A DNA stretch of 64,000 nucleotides from Gordionus sp. m RMFG-2023. Its lineage: Eukaryota > Nematomorpha > Gordioida > Chordodea > Parachordodidae. How positions within the stretch are numbered: the stretch's first letter is position 1; each line of letters opens with the position of its first letter. The position numbers were made by a program, and so were the translations under genes. Below, piece by piece: positions 24,544-38,916 of the stretch. The stretch is taken from assembly GCF_954871325.1 (NCBI RefSeq), contig NW_027051069.1:1-64000 (forward strand), read 5' to 3'. Under the pieces are notes generated by a model, which was not told where the DNA came from, ran no database searches, and saw only the letters and a program-made list of their open reading frames with translations.

Positions 24544-26123
24544 CATCTAAACGGTTTTGGATAGAGAATTAAATTCTAAGTTCAATGATATAATTATATT
24601 CAAAATTATGTTTAAGATGTTAGCATTTGACCTATAAATGTCTTTAGCGACAAAATATTATTTTTGTGAACCGGAAACGTAAAAAAATACCTCTAAACGG
24701 TTTTAGATAGAGAATTATGTTCTGAGTTCAATGATATAAATATATTCAAAATTACGTTTAAGATGTTAGCATTTCCCCTATAAATGTCTTTCGTGACAAA
24801 ATATTTATTTTGTGAACCGGAAACGTAAAAAAATACATCTAAGCAGTTTTGGATAGAGAATTAAATTCTGAGTTCAATGATATAAACAAAATTATGTTTA
24901 ATATGTTAGACTTTCCCCTATAAATATCTTTCGCAACAAAAAAATTATTATGTGAACCGGAAACGTAAAAAAATTCATCTAAGCGGTTTTGGATAGAGAA
25001 TTATATTCTGAGTTCAAAGATATAAATATATTCAAAATTACGTTTAAGATGTTAGCATTTCCCCTATAAATGTCTTTCGTGACAAAATATTTATTTTGTG
25101 AACCGCAAACGTAAAAAATACATCTAAGCAGTTTTGGATAGAGAATTAAATTCTGAGTTCAATGATATAAACAAAATTACGTTTAAGATGTTAGACTTTC
25201 CCCTATAAATGTCTTTCGCGACAAAAAAATTATTATGTGAACCGGAAAAGTAAAAAAATACATCTAAGCTGTTTTCGATAGAGAATTAAATTCTGAGTTC
25301 AATGATATAATTATATTCAAAATTATGTTTAAGATGTTAGCCTTTCCCCGTTAAAAGTCTTTCGCGACAAAAAATTTATTTTGTGAACCGGAAACCTTAA
25401 AAATTACATCTAAGCGGTTTTGGATAGAGAATAATATTCTCAGTTCAATGATATAAATATATTCAAAAATACGTTAAAGATGTTAGACTTTCCCCTATAA
25501 ATGTCTTTCGCGACAAAAAAATTATTTTATGAACCGGAAACGTAAAAATATTCTTCTAAGCAGTTTTGGATAGAGAATTAAATTCTGAGTTCAATGATAT
25601 AAACAAAATTACGTTTTAGATGTTAGACCTTCCCCTATAAATGTATTTCGCGACAAAATATTATTTTGTGAACCTGAAACGTAAAAAAATACATCTAAAC
25701 GGTTTTCGATAGAAAATTAAATTCTGAGTTCAATGATATAAATATATTCAAAATTACGTTTAAGATGTTAGCCTTTACCTTATAAATGTCTTTCGCGACA
25801 AATAATTTATTTTGTGAACTGGAAACGTAAAAAAATACATCTAAGCGGTTTTGGATAGAGAATTAAATTCTGAGTTCAATGATATAAACAAAATTACGTT
25901 TAAGATGTTAGACTTTCCCCTATAAATGTCTTTCGCGACAAAAAAATTATCATGTGAACCGGAAACGTAAAAAAATACATCTAAGCTGTTTTTGATAGAG
26001 AATTAAATTCTGAGTTCAATGATATAAATATATTAAAAATTACGTTTAAGATGTTAGCCTTTACCTTATAAATGTCTTTCGCTACAAATTATTTATTTTG
26101 TGAACCGGAAACGTAAAAAAATA
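24544..26123. repeat. 2598-bp module, second copy (truncated)
   Basis: Order O P E F J K R' U V W X, then a jump straight to B at 26124, so Y, Z and A (437 bp in the first copy) are absent. Either they were deleted or the next exchange began inside B. Confidence 0.85.
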
Positions 26124-27696
26124 CATCTAAGCGGTTTTGGATAGAGAATTACATTCTGAGTTCAATGATATAAATATTCAAAATTACGTTTAAGATGTTA
26201 GCCTTTCCCCTATAAATGTATTTCGCGACAAATTATTTATTTGGTGAACCGGAAACGTAAAAAAATACATCTAAACGGTTTTGGATAGAGAATTATATTA
26301 TCAGTTCAATGATATAAATATATTCAAAATTACGTTTAAGATGTTAGTATTTCCCCTATAAATGTCTTTGACAAAATATTTATTTTGTGAACCGTAAACG
26401 TAAAAAAATACATCTAAACGGTTTGGGATAGAGAATTAAATTCTGAGTTCAATGATATAAATATATTCAAGATTACGTTTAAGATGTTAGCCTTTCCCCT
26501 ATAAATGAATTTCGCGACAAAATATTTATTTTGTGAACCGGAAAATTAAAAATTACATCTAAGCGGTTTTGGATAGAGAATTATATCCTGAGTTCAATGA
26601 TATAAATATATTCAAAATTACGTTTAAGATGTTAGCATTTCCCCTATAAATGTCTTTCGCGACAAAATATTTATTTTGTGAACCGGAAACGTAAAAAAAT
26701 ACATCTAAACGGTTTTGGATAGAGAATTAAATTCTAAGTTCAATGATATAATTATATTCAAAATTATGTTTAAGATGTTAGTATTTGACCTATAAATGTC
26801 TTTAGCGACAAAATATTATTTTTGTGAACCGGAAACGTAAAAAAATACCTCTAAACGGTTTTAGATAGAGAATTATGTTCTGAGTTCAATGATATAAATA
26901 TATTCAAAATTACGTTTAAGATGTTAGCATTTCCCCTATAAATGTCTTTCGTGACAAAATATTTATTTTGTGAACCGGAAACGTAAAAAAATACATCTAA
27001 GCAGTTTTGGATAGAGAATTAAATTCTGAGTTCAATGATATAAACAAAATTATGTTTAAGATGTTAGACTTTCCCCTATAAATATCTTTCGCAACAAAAA
27101 AATTATTATGTGAACCGGAAACGTAAAAAAATTCATCTAAGCGGTTTTGGATAGAGAATTATATTCTGAGTTCAAAGATATATATATATTCAAAATTACG
27201 TTTAAGATGTTAGCATTTCCCCTATAAATGTCTTTCGTGACAAAATATTTATTTTGTGAACCGGAAACGTAAAAAAATACATCTAAGCAGTTTTGGATAG
27301 AGAATTAAATTCTGAGTTCAATGATATAAACAAAATTATGTTTAAGATGTTAGACTTTCCCCTATAAATATCTTTCGCGACAAAAAAATTATTATGTGAA
27401 CCGGAAACGTAAAAAAATACATCTAAGCTGTTTTCGATAGAGAATTAAATCCTGAGTTCAATGATATAATTATATTCAAAATTATGTTTAAGATATTAGC
27501 CTTTCCCCGTTAAAAGTCTTTCGCGAAAAAATATTTATTTTGTGAACCGGAAACTTTAAAAATTACATCTAAGCGGTTTTGGATAGAGAATTATATTCTC
27601 AGTTCAATGATATAAATATATTCAAAATTACGTTTAAGATGTTATCATTTCCTATTTAAATGTCTTTCGTGACAAAACCGGAATAGTAGAAAAATA

Positions 27697-27841
27697 CATC
27701 TAAGCAGTTTTGGATAGAGAATTAAATTCTGAGTTCAATGATATAAATATATTCAAGATTACGTTTAAGATGTTAGCCTTTCCCCTATAAATGAATTTCG
27801 CGACAAAATATTTATTTTGTGAACCGGAAAATTAAAAATTA
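27697..27841. repeat. Hybrid monomer J/D
   Basis: Starts gcag like J, then reads aaatatattcaagattacg, aatgaatttcg and ggaaaatta as in D. It marks the join of the nested 1286-bp duplication. The same hybrid is at 39480-39624 in the second 11.78-kb copy. Confidence 0.8.
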
Positions 27842-28279
27842 CATCTAAGCGGTTTTGGATAGAGAATTATATCCTGAGTTCAATGATATAAATATATTCA
27901 AAATTACGTTTAAGATGTTAGCATTTCCCCTATAAATGTCTTTCGCGACAAAATATTTATTTTGTGAACCGGAAACGTAAAAAAATACATCTAAACGGTT
28001 TTGGATAGAGAATTAAATTCTAAGTTCAATGATATAATTATATTCAAAATTATGTTTAAGATGTTAGTATTTGACCTATAAATGTCTTTAGCGACAAAAT
28101 ATTATTTTTGTGAACCGGAAACGTAAAAAAATACCTCTAAACGGTTTTAGATAGAGAATTATGTTCTGAGTTCAATGATATAAATATATTCAAAATTACG
28201 TTTAAGATGTTAGCATTTCCCCTATAAATGTCTTTCGTGACAAAATATTTATTTTGTGAACCGGAAACGTAAAAAAATA

Positions 28280-28418
28280 CATCTAAGCAGTTTTGGATAG
28301 AGAATTAAATTCTGAGTTCAATGATATAAACAAAATTATGTTTAAGATGTTAGACCTTCCCCTATAAATGTATTTCGCGACAAAATATTATTTTGTGAAC
28401 CTGAAACGTAAAAAAATA
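28280..28418. repeat. Hybrid monomer E/U
   Basis: Head aaacaaaattatgtttaag is type E. From gacc onward (aatgtatttcgcg, gaacctgaaac) it is type U. It takes the order from P-E straight to V, so F to R' are skipped. A second copy is at 40063-40201. Confidence 0.78.
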
Positions 28419-29287
28419 CATCTAAACGGTTTTCGATAGAAAATTAAATTCTGAGTTCAATGATATAAATATATTCAAAATTACGTTTAAGATGTTAGCC
28501 TTTACCTTATAAATGTCTTTCGCGACAAATAATTTATTTTGTGAACTGGAAACGTAAAAAAATACATCTAAGCGGTTTTGGATAGAGAATTAAATTCTGA
28601 GTTCAATGATATAAACAAAATTACGTTTAAGATGTTAGACTTTCCCCTATAAATGTCTTTCGCGACAAAAAAATTATCATGTGAACCGGAAACGTAAAAA
28701 AATACATCTAAGCTGTTTTTGATAGAGAATTAAATTCTGAGTTCAATGATATAAATATATTAAAAATTACGTTTAAGATGTTAGCCTTTACCTTATAAAT
28801 GTCTTTCGCTACAAATTATTTATTTTGTGAACCGGAAACGTAAAAAAATACATCTAAGCGGTTTTGGATAGAGAATTAAATTCTGAGTTCAATGATTAAA
28901 TTATATTCAAAATTACGTTTAAGATGTTAGCCTTTCCCCAATAAATGTCTTTCCCGACAAAAAATTATTTTGTGAACCGGAAATGTAAAAAATTACATCT
29001 AAGCGGTTTTGGATAGAGAATTAAATTCTGAGTTCAATGATTAAATTATATTAAAAATTACGTTTAAGATGTTAGCCTTTGCCCTATAAATGTCTTTCGC
29101 GACAAAATATTTATTTTGTGAACCGGAAACGTAAAAAAATAGATCTAAACGGTTTTGGATAGAGAATTAAATTCTGAGTTCAATGATATAATTATATTCA
29201 AAATTATGTTTAAGATGTTAGCATTTCATCTATAAATGTCTTTCGCGACAAAATATTTATTTTGTGAACCGGAAACGTAAAAAAACT

Positions 29288-30900
29288 CATCTAAGCGGTT
29301 TTGGATAGAGAATTACATTCTGAGTTCAATGATATAAATATTCAAAATTACGTTTAAGATGTTAGCCTTTCCCCTATAAATGTATTTCGCGACAAATTAT
29401 TTATTTGGTGAACCGGAAACGTAAAAAAATACATCTAAACGGTTTTGGATAGAGAATTATATTATCAGTTCAATGATATAAATATATTCAAAATTACGTT
29501 TAAGATGTTAGTATTTCCCCTATAAATGTCTTTGACAAAATATTTATTTTGTGAACCGTAAACGTAAAAAAATACATCTAAACGGTTTGGGATAGAGAAT
29601 TAAATTCTGAGTTCAATGATATAAATATATTCAAGATTACGTTTAAGATGTTAGCCTTTCCCCTATAAATGAATTTCGCGACAAAATATTTATTTTGTGA
29701 ACCGGAAAATTAAAAATTACATCTAAGCGGTTTTGGATAGAGAATTATATCCTGAGTTCAATGATATAAATATATTCAAAATTACGTTTAAGATGTTAGC
29801 ATTTCCCCTATAAATGTCTTTCGCGACAAAATATTTATTTTGTGAACCGGAAACGTAAAAAAATACATCTAAACGGTTTTGGATAGAGAATTAAATTCTA
29901 AGTTCAATGATATAATTATATTCAAAATTATGTTTAAGATGTTAGTATTTGACCTATAAATGTCTTTAGCGACAAAATATTATTTTTGTGAACCGGAAAC
30001 GTAAAAAAATACCTCTAAACGGTTTTAGATAGAGAATTATGTTCTGAGTTCAATGATATAAATATATTCAAAATTACGTTTAAGATGTTAGCATTTCCCC
30101 TATAAATGTCTTTCGTGACAAAATATTTATTTTGTGAACCGGAAACGTAAAAAAATACATCTAAGCAGTTTTGGATAGAGAATTAAATTCTGAGTTCAAT
30201 GATATAAACAAAATTATGTTTAAGATGTTAGACTTTCCCCTATAAATATCTTTCGCAACAAAAAAATTATTATGTGAACCGGAAACGTAAAAAAATTCAT
30301 CTAAGCGGTTTTGGATAGAGAATTATATTCTGAGTTCAAAGATATATATATATTCAAAATTACGTTTAAGATGTTAGCATTTCCCCTATAAATGTCTTTC
30401 GTGACAAAATATTTATTTTGTGAACCGGAAACGTAAAAAAATACATCTAAGCAGTTTTGGATAGAGAATTAAATTCTGAGTTCAATGATATAAACAAAAT
30501 TATGTTTAAGATGTTAGACTTTCCCCTATAAATATCTTTCGCGACAAAAAAATTATTATGTGAACCGGAAACGTAAAAAAATACATCTAAGCTGTTTTCG
30601 ATAGAGAATTAAATCCTGAGTTCAATGATATAATTATATTCAAAATTATGTTTAAGATATTAGCCTTTCCCCGTTAAAAGTCTTTCGCGAAAAAATATTT
30701 ATTTTGTGAACCGGAAACTTTAAAAATTACATCTAAGCGGTTTTGGATAGAGAATTATATTCTCAGTTCAATGATATAAATATATTCAAAATTACGTTTA
30801 AGATGTTATCATTTCCTATTTAAATGTCTTTCGTGACAAAACCGGAATAGTAGAAAAATACATCTAAGCAGTTTTGGATAGAGAATTAAATTCTGAGTTC
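29288..30900. repeat. 3164-bp module, second copy (partial)
   Basis: Order B C D N O P E F G H I and the head of J, matching the first copy including the tatatatatt F variant (27180 and 30344) and the I variant cctatttaaatg. From J onward the order continues J K L M, not the first copy's J/D hybrid. Confidence 0.82.
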
Positions 30901-31146
30901 AATGATATAAACAAAATTACGTTTAAGATGTTAGACTTTCCCCTATAAATGTCTTTCGCGACAAAAAAATTATTATGTGAACCGGAAAAGTAAAAAAATA
31001 CATCTAAGCTGTTTTCGATAGAGAATTAAATTCTGAGTTCAATGATATAATTATATTCAAAATTATGTTTAAGATGTTAGCCTTTCCCCGTTAAAAGTCT
31101 TTCGCGACAAAAAATTTATTTTGTGAACCGGAAACCTTAAAAATTA

Positions 31147-33156
31147 CATCTAAGCGGTTTTGGATAGAGAATTAAATTCTGAGTTCAATGATATAAATAT
31201 ATTCAAAATTACGTTTAAGATGTTAGACTTTCCCCTATAATAGTCTTTCGCGACAAAAAAATTATTATTTGAACCGGAAACGTAAAAAAATACATCTAAG
31301 CTGTTTTCGATAGAGAATTAAATTCTGAGTTGAATGATATAATTATATACAAAATTATGTTTACGATGTTAGCATTTCCCCGTTAAAAGTCTTTCGCGAC
31401 AAAAAATTTATTTTGTGAACCGGAAAGAAACCTTAAAAATTACATCTAAGCGGTTTTGGATAGAGAATTATATCCTGAGTTCAATGATATAAATATATTC
31501 AAAATTACGTTTAAGATGTTAGCATTTCCCCTATAAATGTCTTTCGCGACAAAATATTTATTTTGTGAACCGGAAACGTAAAAAAATACATCTAAACGGT
31601 TTTGGATAGAGAATTAAATTCTAAGTTCAATGATATAATTATATTCAAAATTATGTTTAAGATGTTAGCATTTGACCTATAAATGTCTCTAGCGACAAAA
31701 TATTATTTTTGTGAACCGGAAACGTAAAAAAATACCTCTAAACGGTTTTAGATAGAGAATTATGTTCTGAGTTCAATGATATAAATATATTCAAAATTAC
31801 GTTTAAGATGTTAGCATTTCCCCTATAAATGTCTTTCGTGACAAAATATTTATTTTGTGAACCGGAAACGTAAAAAAATACATCTAAGCAGTTTTGGATA
31901 GAGAATTAAATTCTGAGTTCAATGATATAAACAAAATTATGTTTAAGATGTTAGACTTTCCCCTATAAATATCTTTCGCAACAAAAAAATTATTATGTGA
32001 ACCGAAAACGTAAAAAAATTCATCTAAGCGGTTTTGGATAGAGAATTATATTCTGAGTTCAAAGATATAAATATATTCAATAATTACGTTTAAGATGTTA
32101 GCATTTCCCCTATAAATGTCTTTCGTGACAAAATATTTATTTTGTGAACCGGAAACGTAAAAAAATATATCTAAGCAGTTTTGGATAGAGAATTAAATTC
32201 TGAGTTCAATGATATAAACAAAATTATGTTTAAGATGTTAGACTTTCCCCTATAAATATCTTTCGCAACAAAAAAATTATTATGTGAACCGGAAACGTAA
32301 AAAAATTCATCTAAGCGGTTTTGGGTAGAGAATTATATTCTGAGTTCAAAGATATAAATATATTCAAAATTACGTTTAAGATGTTAGCATTTCCCCTATA
32401 AATGTCTTTCGTGACAAAATATTTATTTTGTGAACCGGAAACGTAAAAAAATACATCTAAGCAGTTTTGGATAGAGAATTAAATTCTGAGTTCAATGATA
32501 TAAACAAAATTATGTTTAAGATGTTAGACTTTCCCCTATAAATATCTTTCGCGACAAAAAAATTATTATGTGAACCGGAAACGTAAAAAAATACATCTAA
32601 GCTGTTTTCGATAGAGAATTAAATCCTGAGTTCAATGATATAATTATATTCAAAATTATGTTTAAGATATTAGCCTTTCCCCGTTAAAAGTCTTTCGCGA
32701 AAAAATATTTATTTTGTGAACCGGAAACTTTAAAAATTACATCTAAGCGGTTTTGGATAGAGAATTATATTCTCAGTTCAATGATATAAATATATTCAAA
32801 ATTACGTTTAAGATGTTATCATTTCCTATATAAATGTCTTTCGTGACAAAACCGGAATAGTAGAAAAATACATCTAAGCAGTTTTGGATAGAGAATTAAA
32901 TTCTGAGTTCAATGATATAAACAAAATTACGTTTAAGATGTTAGACTTTCCCCTATAAATGTCTTTCGCGACAAAAAAATTATTATGTGAACCGGAAAAG
33001 TAAAAAAATACATCTAAGCTGTTTTCGATAGAGAATTAAATTCTGAGTTCAATGATATAATTATATTCAAAATTATGTTTAAGATGTTAGCCTTTCCCCG
33101 TTAAAAGTCTTTCGCGACAAAAAATTTATTTTGTGAACCGGAAACCTTAAAAATTA
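31147..33156. repeat. 14-monomer module, 2010 bp, within copy 1
   Basis: Order L M N O P E F E F G H I J K, the same as at 17500-19504 with F in place of the odd P. It is 2010 bp where other copies are 2005; the extra bases include gaaa in M and single bases elsewhere. Its twin in copy 2 is at 42930-44939. Confidence 0.83.
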
Positions 33157-34750
33157 CATCTAAGCGGTTTTGGATAGAGAATTAAATTCTGAGTTCAATG
33201 ATATAAATATATTCAAAATTACGTTTAAGATGTTAGCATTTCCCCTATAAATGTCTTTCGCGACAAAATATTTATTTTGTGAACCGGAAACGTAAAAAAA
33301 TACATCTAAACGGTTTTGGATAGAGAATTAAATTCTAAGTTCAATGATATAATTATATTCAAAATTATGTTTAAGATGTTAGCATTTGACCTATAAATGT
33401 CTTTAGCGACAAAATATTATTTTTGTGAACCGGAAACCTAAAAAAATACCTCTAAACGGTTTTAGATAGAGAATTATGTTCTGAGTTCAATGATATAAAT
33501 ATATTCAAAATTACGTTTAAGATGTTAGCATTTCCCCTATAAATGTCTTTCGTGACAAAATATTTATTTTGTGAACCGGAAACGTAAAAAAATACATCTA
33601 AGCAGTTTTGGATAGAGAATTAAATTCTGAGTTCAATGATATAAACAAAATTATGTTTAAGATGTTAGACTTTCCCCTATAAATATCTTTCGCAACAAAA
33701 AAATTATTATGTGAACCGGAAACGTAAAAAAATTCATCTAAGCGGTTTTGGATAGAGAATTATATTCTGAGTTCAAAGATATAAATATATTCAAAATTAC
33801 GTTTAAGATGTTAGCATTTCCCCTATAAATGTCTTTCGTGACAAAATATTTATTTTGTGAACCGGAAACGTAAAAAAATACATCTAAACGGTTTGGGATA
33901 GAGAATTAAATTCTGAGTTCAATGATATAAATATATTCAAGATTACGTTTAAGATGTTAGCCTTTCCCCTATAAATGAATTTCGCGACAAAAAAATTATT
34001 ATGTGAACCGGAAAAGTAAAAAAATACATCTAAGCTGTTTTGGATAGAGAATTAAATTCTGAGTTCAATGATATAATTATATTCAAAATTATGTTTAAGA
34101 TGTTAGCCTTTCTCCGTTAAAAGTCTTTCGCGACAAAAAATTTATTTTGTGAACTGGAAACCTTAAAAATTACATCTAAGCGGTTTTGGATAGAGAATAA
34201 TATTCTCAGTTCAATGATATAAATATATTCAAAAATACGTTAAAGATGTTAGCATTTCCCATATAAATGTCTTTCGCGACAAAATAGTTATTTTGTGAAC
34301 CGGAAACGTAAATAAATACATCTAAGCAGTTTTGGATAGAGAATTAAATTCTGAGTTCAATGATATAAACAAAATTATGTTTAAGATGTTAGACTTTCCC
34401 CTATAAATATCTTTCGCAACAAAAAAATTATTATGTGAACCGGAAACGTAAAAAAATTCATCTAAGCGGTTTTGGATAGAGAATTATATTCTGAGTTCAA
34501 AGATATAAATATATTCAAAATTACGTTTAAGATGTTAGCATTTCCCCTATAAATGTCTTTCGTGACAAAATATTTATTTTGTGAACCGGAAACGTAAAAA
34601 AATACATCTAAACGGTTTGGGATAGAGAATTATATTCTGAGTTCAAAGATATAAATATATTCAAAATTACGTTTAAGATGTTAGCATTTCCCCTATAAAT
34701 GTCTTTCGCGACAAAAAATTTATTTTGTGAACCGGAAACCTTAAAAATTA
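33157..34750. repeat. Rearranged stretch with D-containing hybrids
   Basis: Order L/N O P E F D/J Q R E F D/F/K. The monomer at 33881 has a D head and middle and a J tail (ggaaaag). The one at 34605 starts ggtttgggatag (D), continues gttcaaag (F) and ends aaaaaatttatttt with ggaaacctt (K). The Q at 34027 has tttggatag where other Q copies have ttcgatag. The twin is at 44940-46533. Confidence 0.78.
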
Positions 34751-36059
34751 CATCTAAGCGGTTTTGGATAGAGAATAATATTCTCAGTTCAATGATATAA
34801 ATATATTCAAAAATACGTTAAAGATGTTAGACTTTCCCCTATAAATGTCTTTCGCGACAAAATATTTATTTTGTGAACCGGAAACGTAAAAAAATACATC
34901 TAAGCGGTTTTAGATAGAGAATTATATTATCAGTTCAATGATATAAATATATTCAAAATTACGTTTAAGATGTTAGTATTTCCCCTATAAATGTCTTTGA
35001 CAAAATATTTATTTTGTGAACCGTAAACGTAAAAAAATACATCTAAACGGTTTGGGATAGAGAATTAAATTCTGAGTTCAATGATATAAATATATTCAAG
35101 ATTACGTTTAAGATGTTAGACTTTCCCCTATAATAGTCTTTCGCGACAAAAAAATTATTATTTGAACCGGAAACGTAAAAAAATACATCTAAGCTGTTTT
35201 TGATAGAGAATTAAATTCTGAGTTCAATGATATAAATATATTAAAAATTACGTTTAAGATGTTAGCCTTTACCTTATAAATGTCTTTCGCTATAAAAAAT
35301 TATTTTGTGAACAGGAAATGTAAAAAATTACATCTAAGCGGTTTTGGATAGCGAATTAAATTCTGAGTTCAATGATTAAATTTTATTAAAAATTACGTTT
35401 AAGATGTTAGCCTTTGCCCTATAAATGTCTTTCGCCACAAAATATTTATTTTGTGAACCGGAAACGTAAAAAAATAGATCTAAACGGTTTTGGATAGAGA
35501 ATTAAATTCTGAGTTCAATTATATAATTATATTCAAAATTACGTTTAAGATGTTAGCCTTTCCCCTATAAATGTATTTCGCGACAAATTATTTATTTGGT
35601 GAACCGGAAACGTAAAAAAATACATCTAAACGGTTTTGGATAGAGAATTATATTATCAGTTCAATGATATAAATATATTCAAAATTACGTTTAAGATGTT
35701 AGCCTTTCCCCTATAAATGAATTTCGCGACAAAATATTTATTTTGTGAACCGGAAAATTAAAAATTACATCTAAGCGGTTTTGGATAGAGAATTAAATTC
35801 TGAGTTCAATGATATAAATATATTCAAAATTACGTTTAAGATGTTAGACTTTCCCCTATAATAGTCTTTCGCGACAAAAAAATTATTATTTGAACCGGAA
35901 ACGTAAAAAAATACATCTAAGCTGTTTTCGATAGAGAATTAAATTCTGAGTTGAATGATATAATTATATACAAAATTATGTTTACGATGTTAGCATTTCC
36001 CCGTTAAAAGTCTTTCGCGACAAAAAATTTATTTTGTGAACCGGAAACCTTAAAAATTA
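34751..36059. repeat. R'-C-D/L-S-T-A/B-C/D-L-M cassette (key to R, R', S, T)
   Basis: Nine monomers also found at 6856, 9586, 46534 and 54841, with the first five also at 52402. R: gaataatattctcag, aatacgttaaag, gcatttccc. R': the same head but gactttcccc. S: head of X with the tail cgctataaaaaatt, gaacaggaaatg resembling Y. T: gatagcgaatt, gattaaattttatta, cgccac, a Z relative. S and T thus look like fused and diverged X-Y and Z, and A/B and C/D are fusions of neighbours, so the cassette is a shortened form of the W-to-L run. Confidence 0.8.
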
Positions 36060-38776
36060 CATCTAAGCGGTTTTGGATAGAGAATTATATCCTGAGTTCA
36101 ATGATATAAACAAAATTATGTTTAAGATGTTAGACTTTCCCCTATAAATATCTTTCGCAACAAAAAAATTATTATGTGAACCGAAAACGTAAAAAAATTC
36201 ATCTAAGCGGTTTTGGATAGAGAATTATATTCTGAGTTCAAAGATATAAATATATTCAAAATTACGTTTAAGATGTTAGCATTTCCCCTATAAATGTCTT
36301 TCGTGACAAAATATTTATTTTGTGAACCGGAAACGTAAAAAAATACATCTAAGCAGTTTTGGATAGAGAATTAAATTCTGAGTTCAATGATATAAACAAA
36401 ATTATGTTTAAGATGTTAGACTTTCCCCTATAAATATCTTTCGCAACAAAAAAATTATTATGTGAACCGGAAACGTAAAAAAATTCATCTAAGCGGTTTT
36501 GGATAGAGAATTATATTCTGAGTTCAAAGATATAAATATATTCAAAATTACGTTTAAGATGTTAGCATTTCCCCTATAAATGTCTTTCGTGACAAAATAT
36601 TTATTTTGTGAACCGGAAACGTAAAAAAATACATCTAAGCAGTTTTGGATAGAGAATTAAATTCTGAGTTCAATGATATAAACAAAATTATGTTTAAGAT
36701 GTTAGACTTTCCCCTATAAATATCTTTCGCGACAAAAAAATTATTATGTGAACCGGAAACGTAAAAAAATACATCTAAGCTGTTTTCGATAGAGAATTAA
36801 ATCCTGAGTTCAATGATATAATTATATTCAAAATTATGTTTAAGATATTAGCCTTTCCCCGTTAAAAGTCTTTCGCGAAAAAATATTTATTTTGTGAACC
36901 GGAAACTTTAAAAATTACATCTAAGCGGTTTTGGATAGAGAATTATATTCTCAGTTCAATGATATAAATATATTCAAAATTACGTTTAAGATGTTATCAT
37001 TTCCTATATAAATGTCTTTCGTGACAAAACCGGAATAGTAGAAAAATACATCTAAGCAGTTTTGGATAGAGAATTAAATTCTGAGTTCAATGATATAAAC
37101 AAAATTACGTTTAAGATGTTAGACTTTCCCCTATAAATGTCTTTCGCGACAAAAAAATTATTATGTGAACCGGAAAAGTAAAAAAATACATCTAAGCTGT
37201 TTTCGATAGAGAATTAAATTCTGAGTTCAATGATATAATTATATTCAAAATTATGTTTAAGATGTTAGCCTTTCCCCGTTAAAAGTCTTTCGCGACAAAA
37301 AATTTATTTTGTGAACCGGAAACCTTAAAAATTACATCTAAGCGGTTTTGGATAGAGAATTAAATTCTGAGTTCAATGATATAAATATATTCAAAATTAC
37401 GTTTAAGATGTTAGCATTTCCCCTATAAATGTCTTTCGCGACAAAATATTTATTTTGTGAACCGGAAACGTAAAAAAATACATCTAAACGGTTTTGGATA
37501 GAGAATTAAATTCTAAGTTCAATGATATAATTATATTCAAAATTATGTTTAAGATGTTAGCATTTGACCTATAAATGTCTTTAGCGACAAAATATTATTT
37601 TTGTGAACCGGAAACCTAAAAAAATACCTCTAAACGGTTTTAGATAGAGAATTATGTTCTGAGTTCAATGATATAAATATATTCAAAATTACGTTTAAGA
37701 TGTTAGCATTTCCCCTATAAATGTCTTTCGTGACAAAATATTTATTTTGTGAACCGGAAACGTAAAAAAATACATCTAAGCAGTTTTGGATAGAGAATTA
37801 AATTCTGAGTTCAATGATATAAACAAAATTATGTTTAAGATGTTAGACTTTCCCCTATAAATATCTTTCGCAACAAAAAAATTATTATGTGAACCGGAAA
37901 CGTAAAAAAATTTATCTAAGCGGTTTTGGATAGAGAATTATATTCTGAGTTCAAAGATATAAATATATTCAAAATTACGTTTAAGATGTTAGCATTTCCC
38001 CTATAAATGTCTTTCGTGACAAAATATTTATTTTGTGAACCGGAAACGTAAAAAAATACATCTAAGCAGTTTTGGATAGAGAATTAAATTCTGAGTTCAA
38101 TGATATAAACAAAATTACGTTTAAGATGTTAGACTTTCCCCTATAAATGTCTTTCGCGACAAAAAAATTATTATGTGAACCGGAAAAGTAAAAAAATACA
38201 TCTAAGCTGTTTTCGATAGAGAATTAAATTCTGAGTTCAATGATATAATTATATTCAAAATTATGTTTAAGATGTTAGCCTTTCTCCGTTAAAAGTCTTT
38301 CGCGACAAAAAATTTATTTTGTGAACTGGAAACCTTAAAAATTACATCTAAGCGGTTTTGGATAGAGAATAATATTCTCAGTTCAATGATTTAAATATAT
38401 TCAAAAATACGTTAAAGATGTTAGCATTTCCCATATAAATGTCTTTCGCGACAAAATAGTTATTTTGTGAACCGGAAACGTAAATAAATACATCTAAGCA
38501 GTTTTGGATAGAGAATTAAATTCTGAGTTCAATGATATAAACAAAATTATGTTTAAGATGTTAGACTTTCCCCTATAAATATCTTTCGCGACAAAAAAAT
38601 TATTATGTGAACCGGAAACGTAAAAAAATACATCTAAGCTGTTTTCGATAGAGAATTAAATCCTGAGTTCAATGATATAATTATATTCAAAATTATGTTT
38701 AAGATGTTAGCCTTTCCCCGTTAAAAGTCTTTCGCGAAAAAATATTTATTTTGTGAACCGGAAACTTTAAAAATTA
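36060..38776. repeat. N/E hybrid through H block, copy 1
   Basis: Order N/E F E F G H I J K L/N O P E F J Q R G H. The opening hybrid has an attatatcctgag head (N) and an E tail. The order matches 2298-5011 one for one, about 33.76 kb upstream, and the twin 47843-50557 about 45.5 kb from that start. Confidence 0.82.
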
Positions 38777-38916
38777 CATCTAAGCGGTTTTGGATAGAGA
38801 ATTATATTCTCAGTTCAATGATATAAACAAAATTATGTTTAAGATGTTAGACTTTCCCCTATAAATATCTTTCGCAACAAAAAAATTATTATGTGAACCG
38901 GAAACGTAAAAAAATT
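38777..38916. repeat. Junction hybrid I/E between the two 11.78-kb copies
   Basis: Head attatattctcag is type I. After agttcaatgatataaa it becomes caaaattatg, atatctttcgcaac, which is type E. The exchange lies in the 16-bp shared stretch at 38812-38827. The intact parents are the E at 26994 and the I at 50558, as expected for one unequal crossover. Confidence 0.88.

Larger units (their letters stand above)
26124..29287. repeat. 22-monomer module, 3164 bp, first copy
   Basis: Order B C D N O P E F G H I J/D N O P E/U V W X Y Z A. Starts recur at +3164 bp for B to J (26124/29288 to 27697/30861). Inside it, D-tail N O P E is repeated at +1286 bp (26556/27842, 26702/27988, 26848/28134, 26994/28280), so a smaller duplication is nested within. 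Types L and M are missing after D here, as they are after 29575. Confidence 0.85.
27029..38811. repeat. 11.78-kb tandem duplication, copy 1
   Basis: Spans 82 monomers, from the middle of the E at 26994 to the middle of the I at 38777. Every monomer start I checked recurs at +11783 bp (27280/39063, 34751/46534, 36060/47843, 37335/49118). Private variants recur too: cctatttaaatg in I, ggaaagaaacc in M (31420), gtctctagcg in O (31685), caataattacg in F (32079), gagttcaattatataatt at 35510, and gatttaaat in R (38388). Confidence 0.93.
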
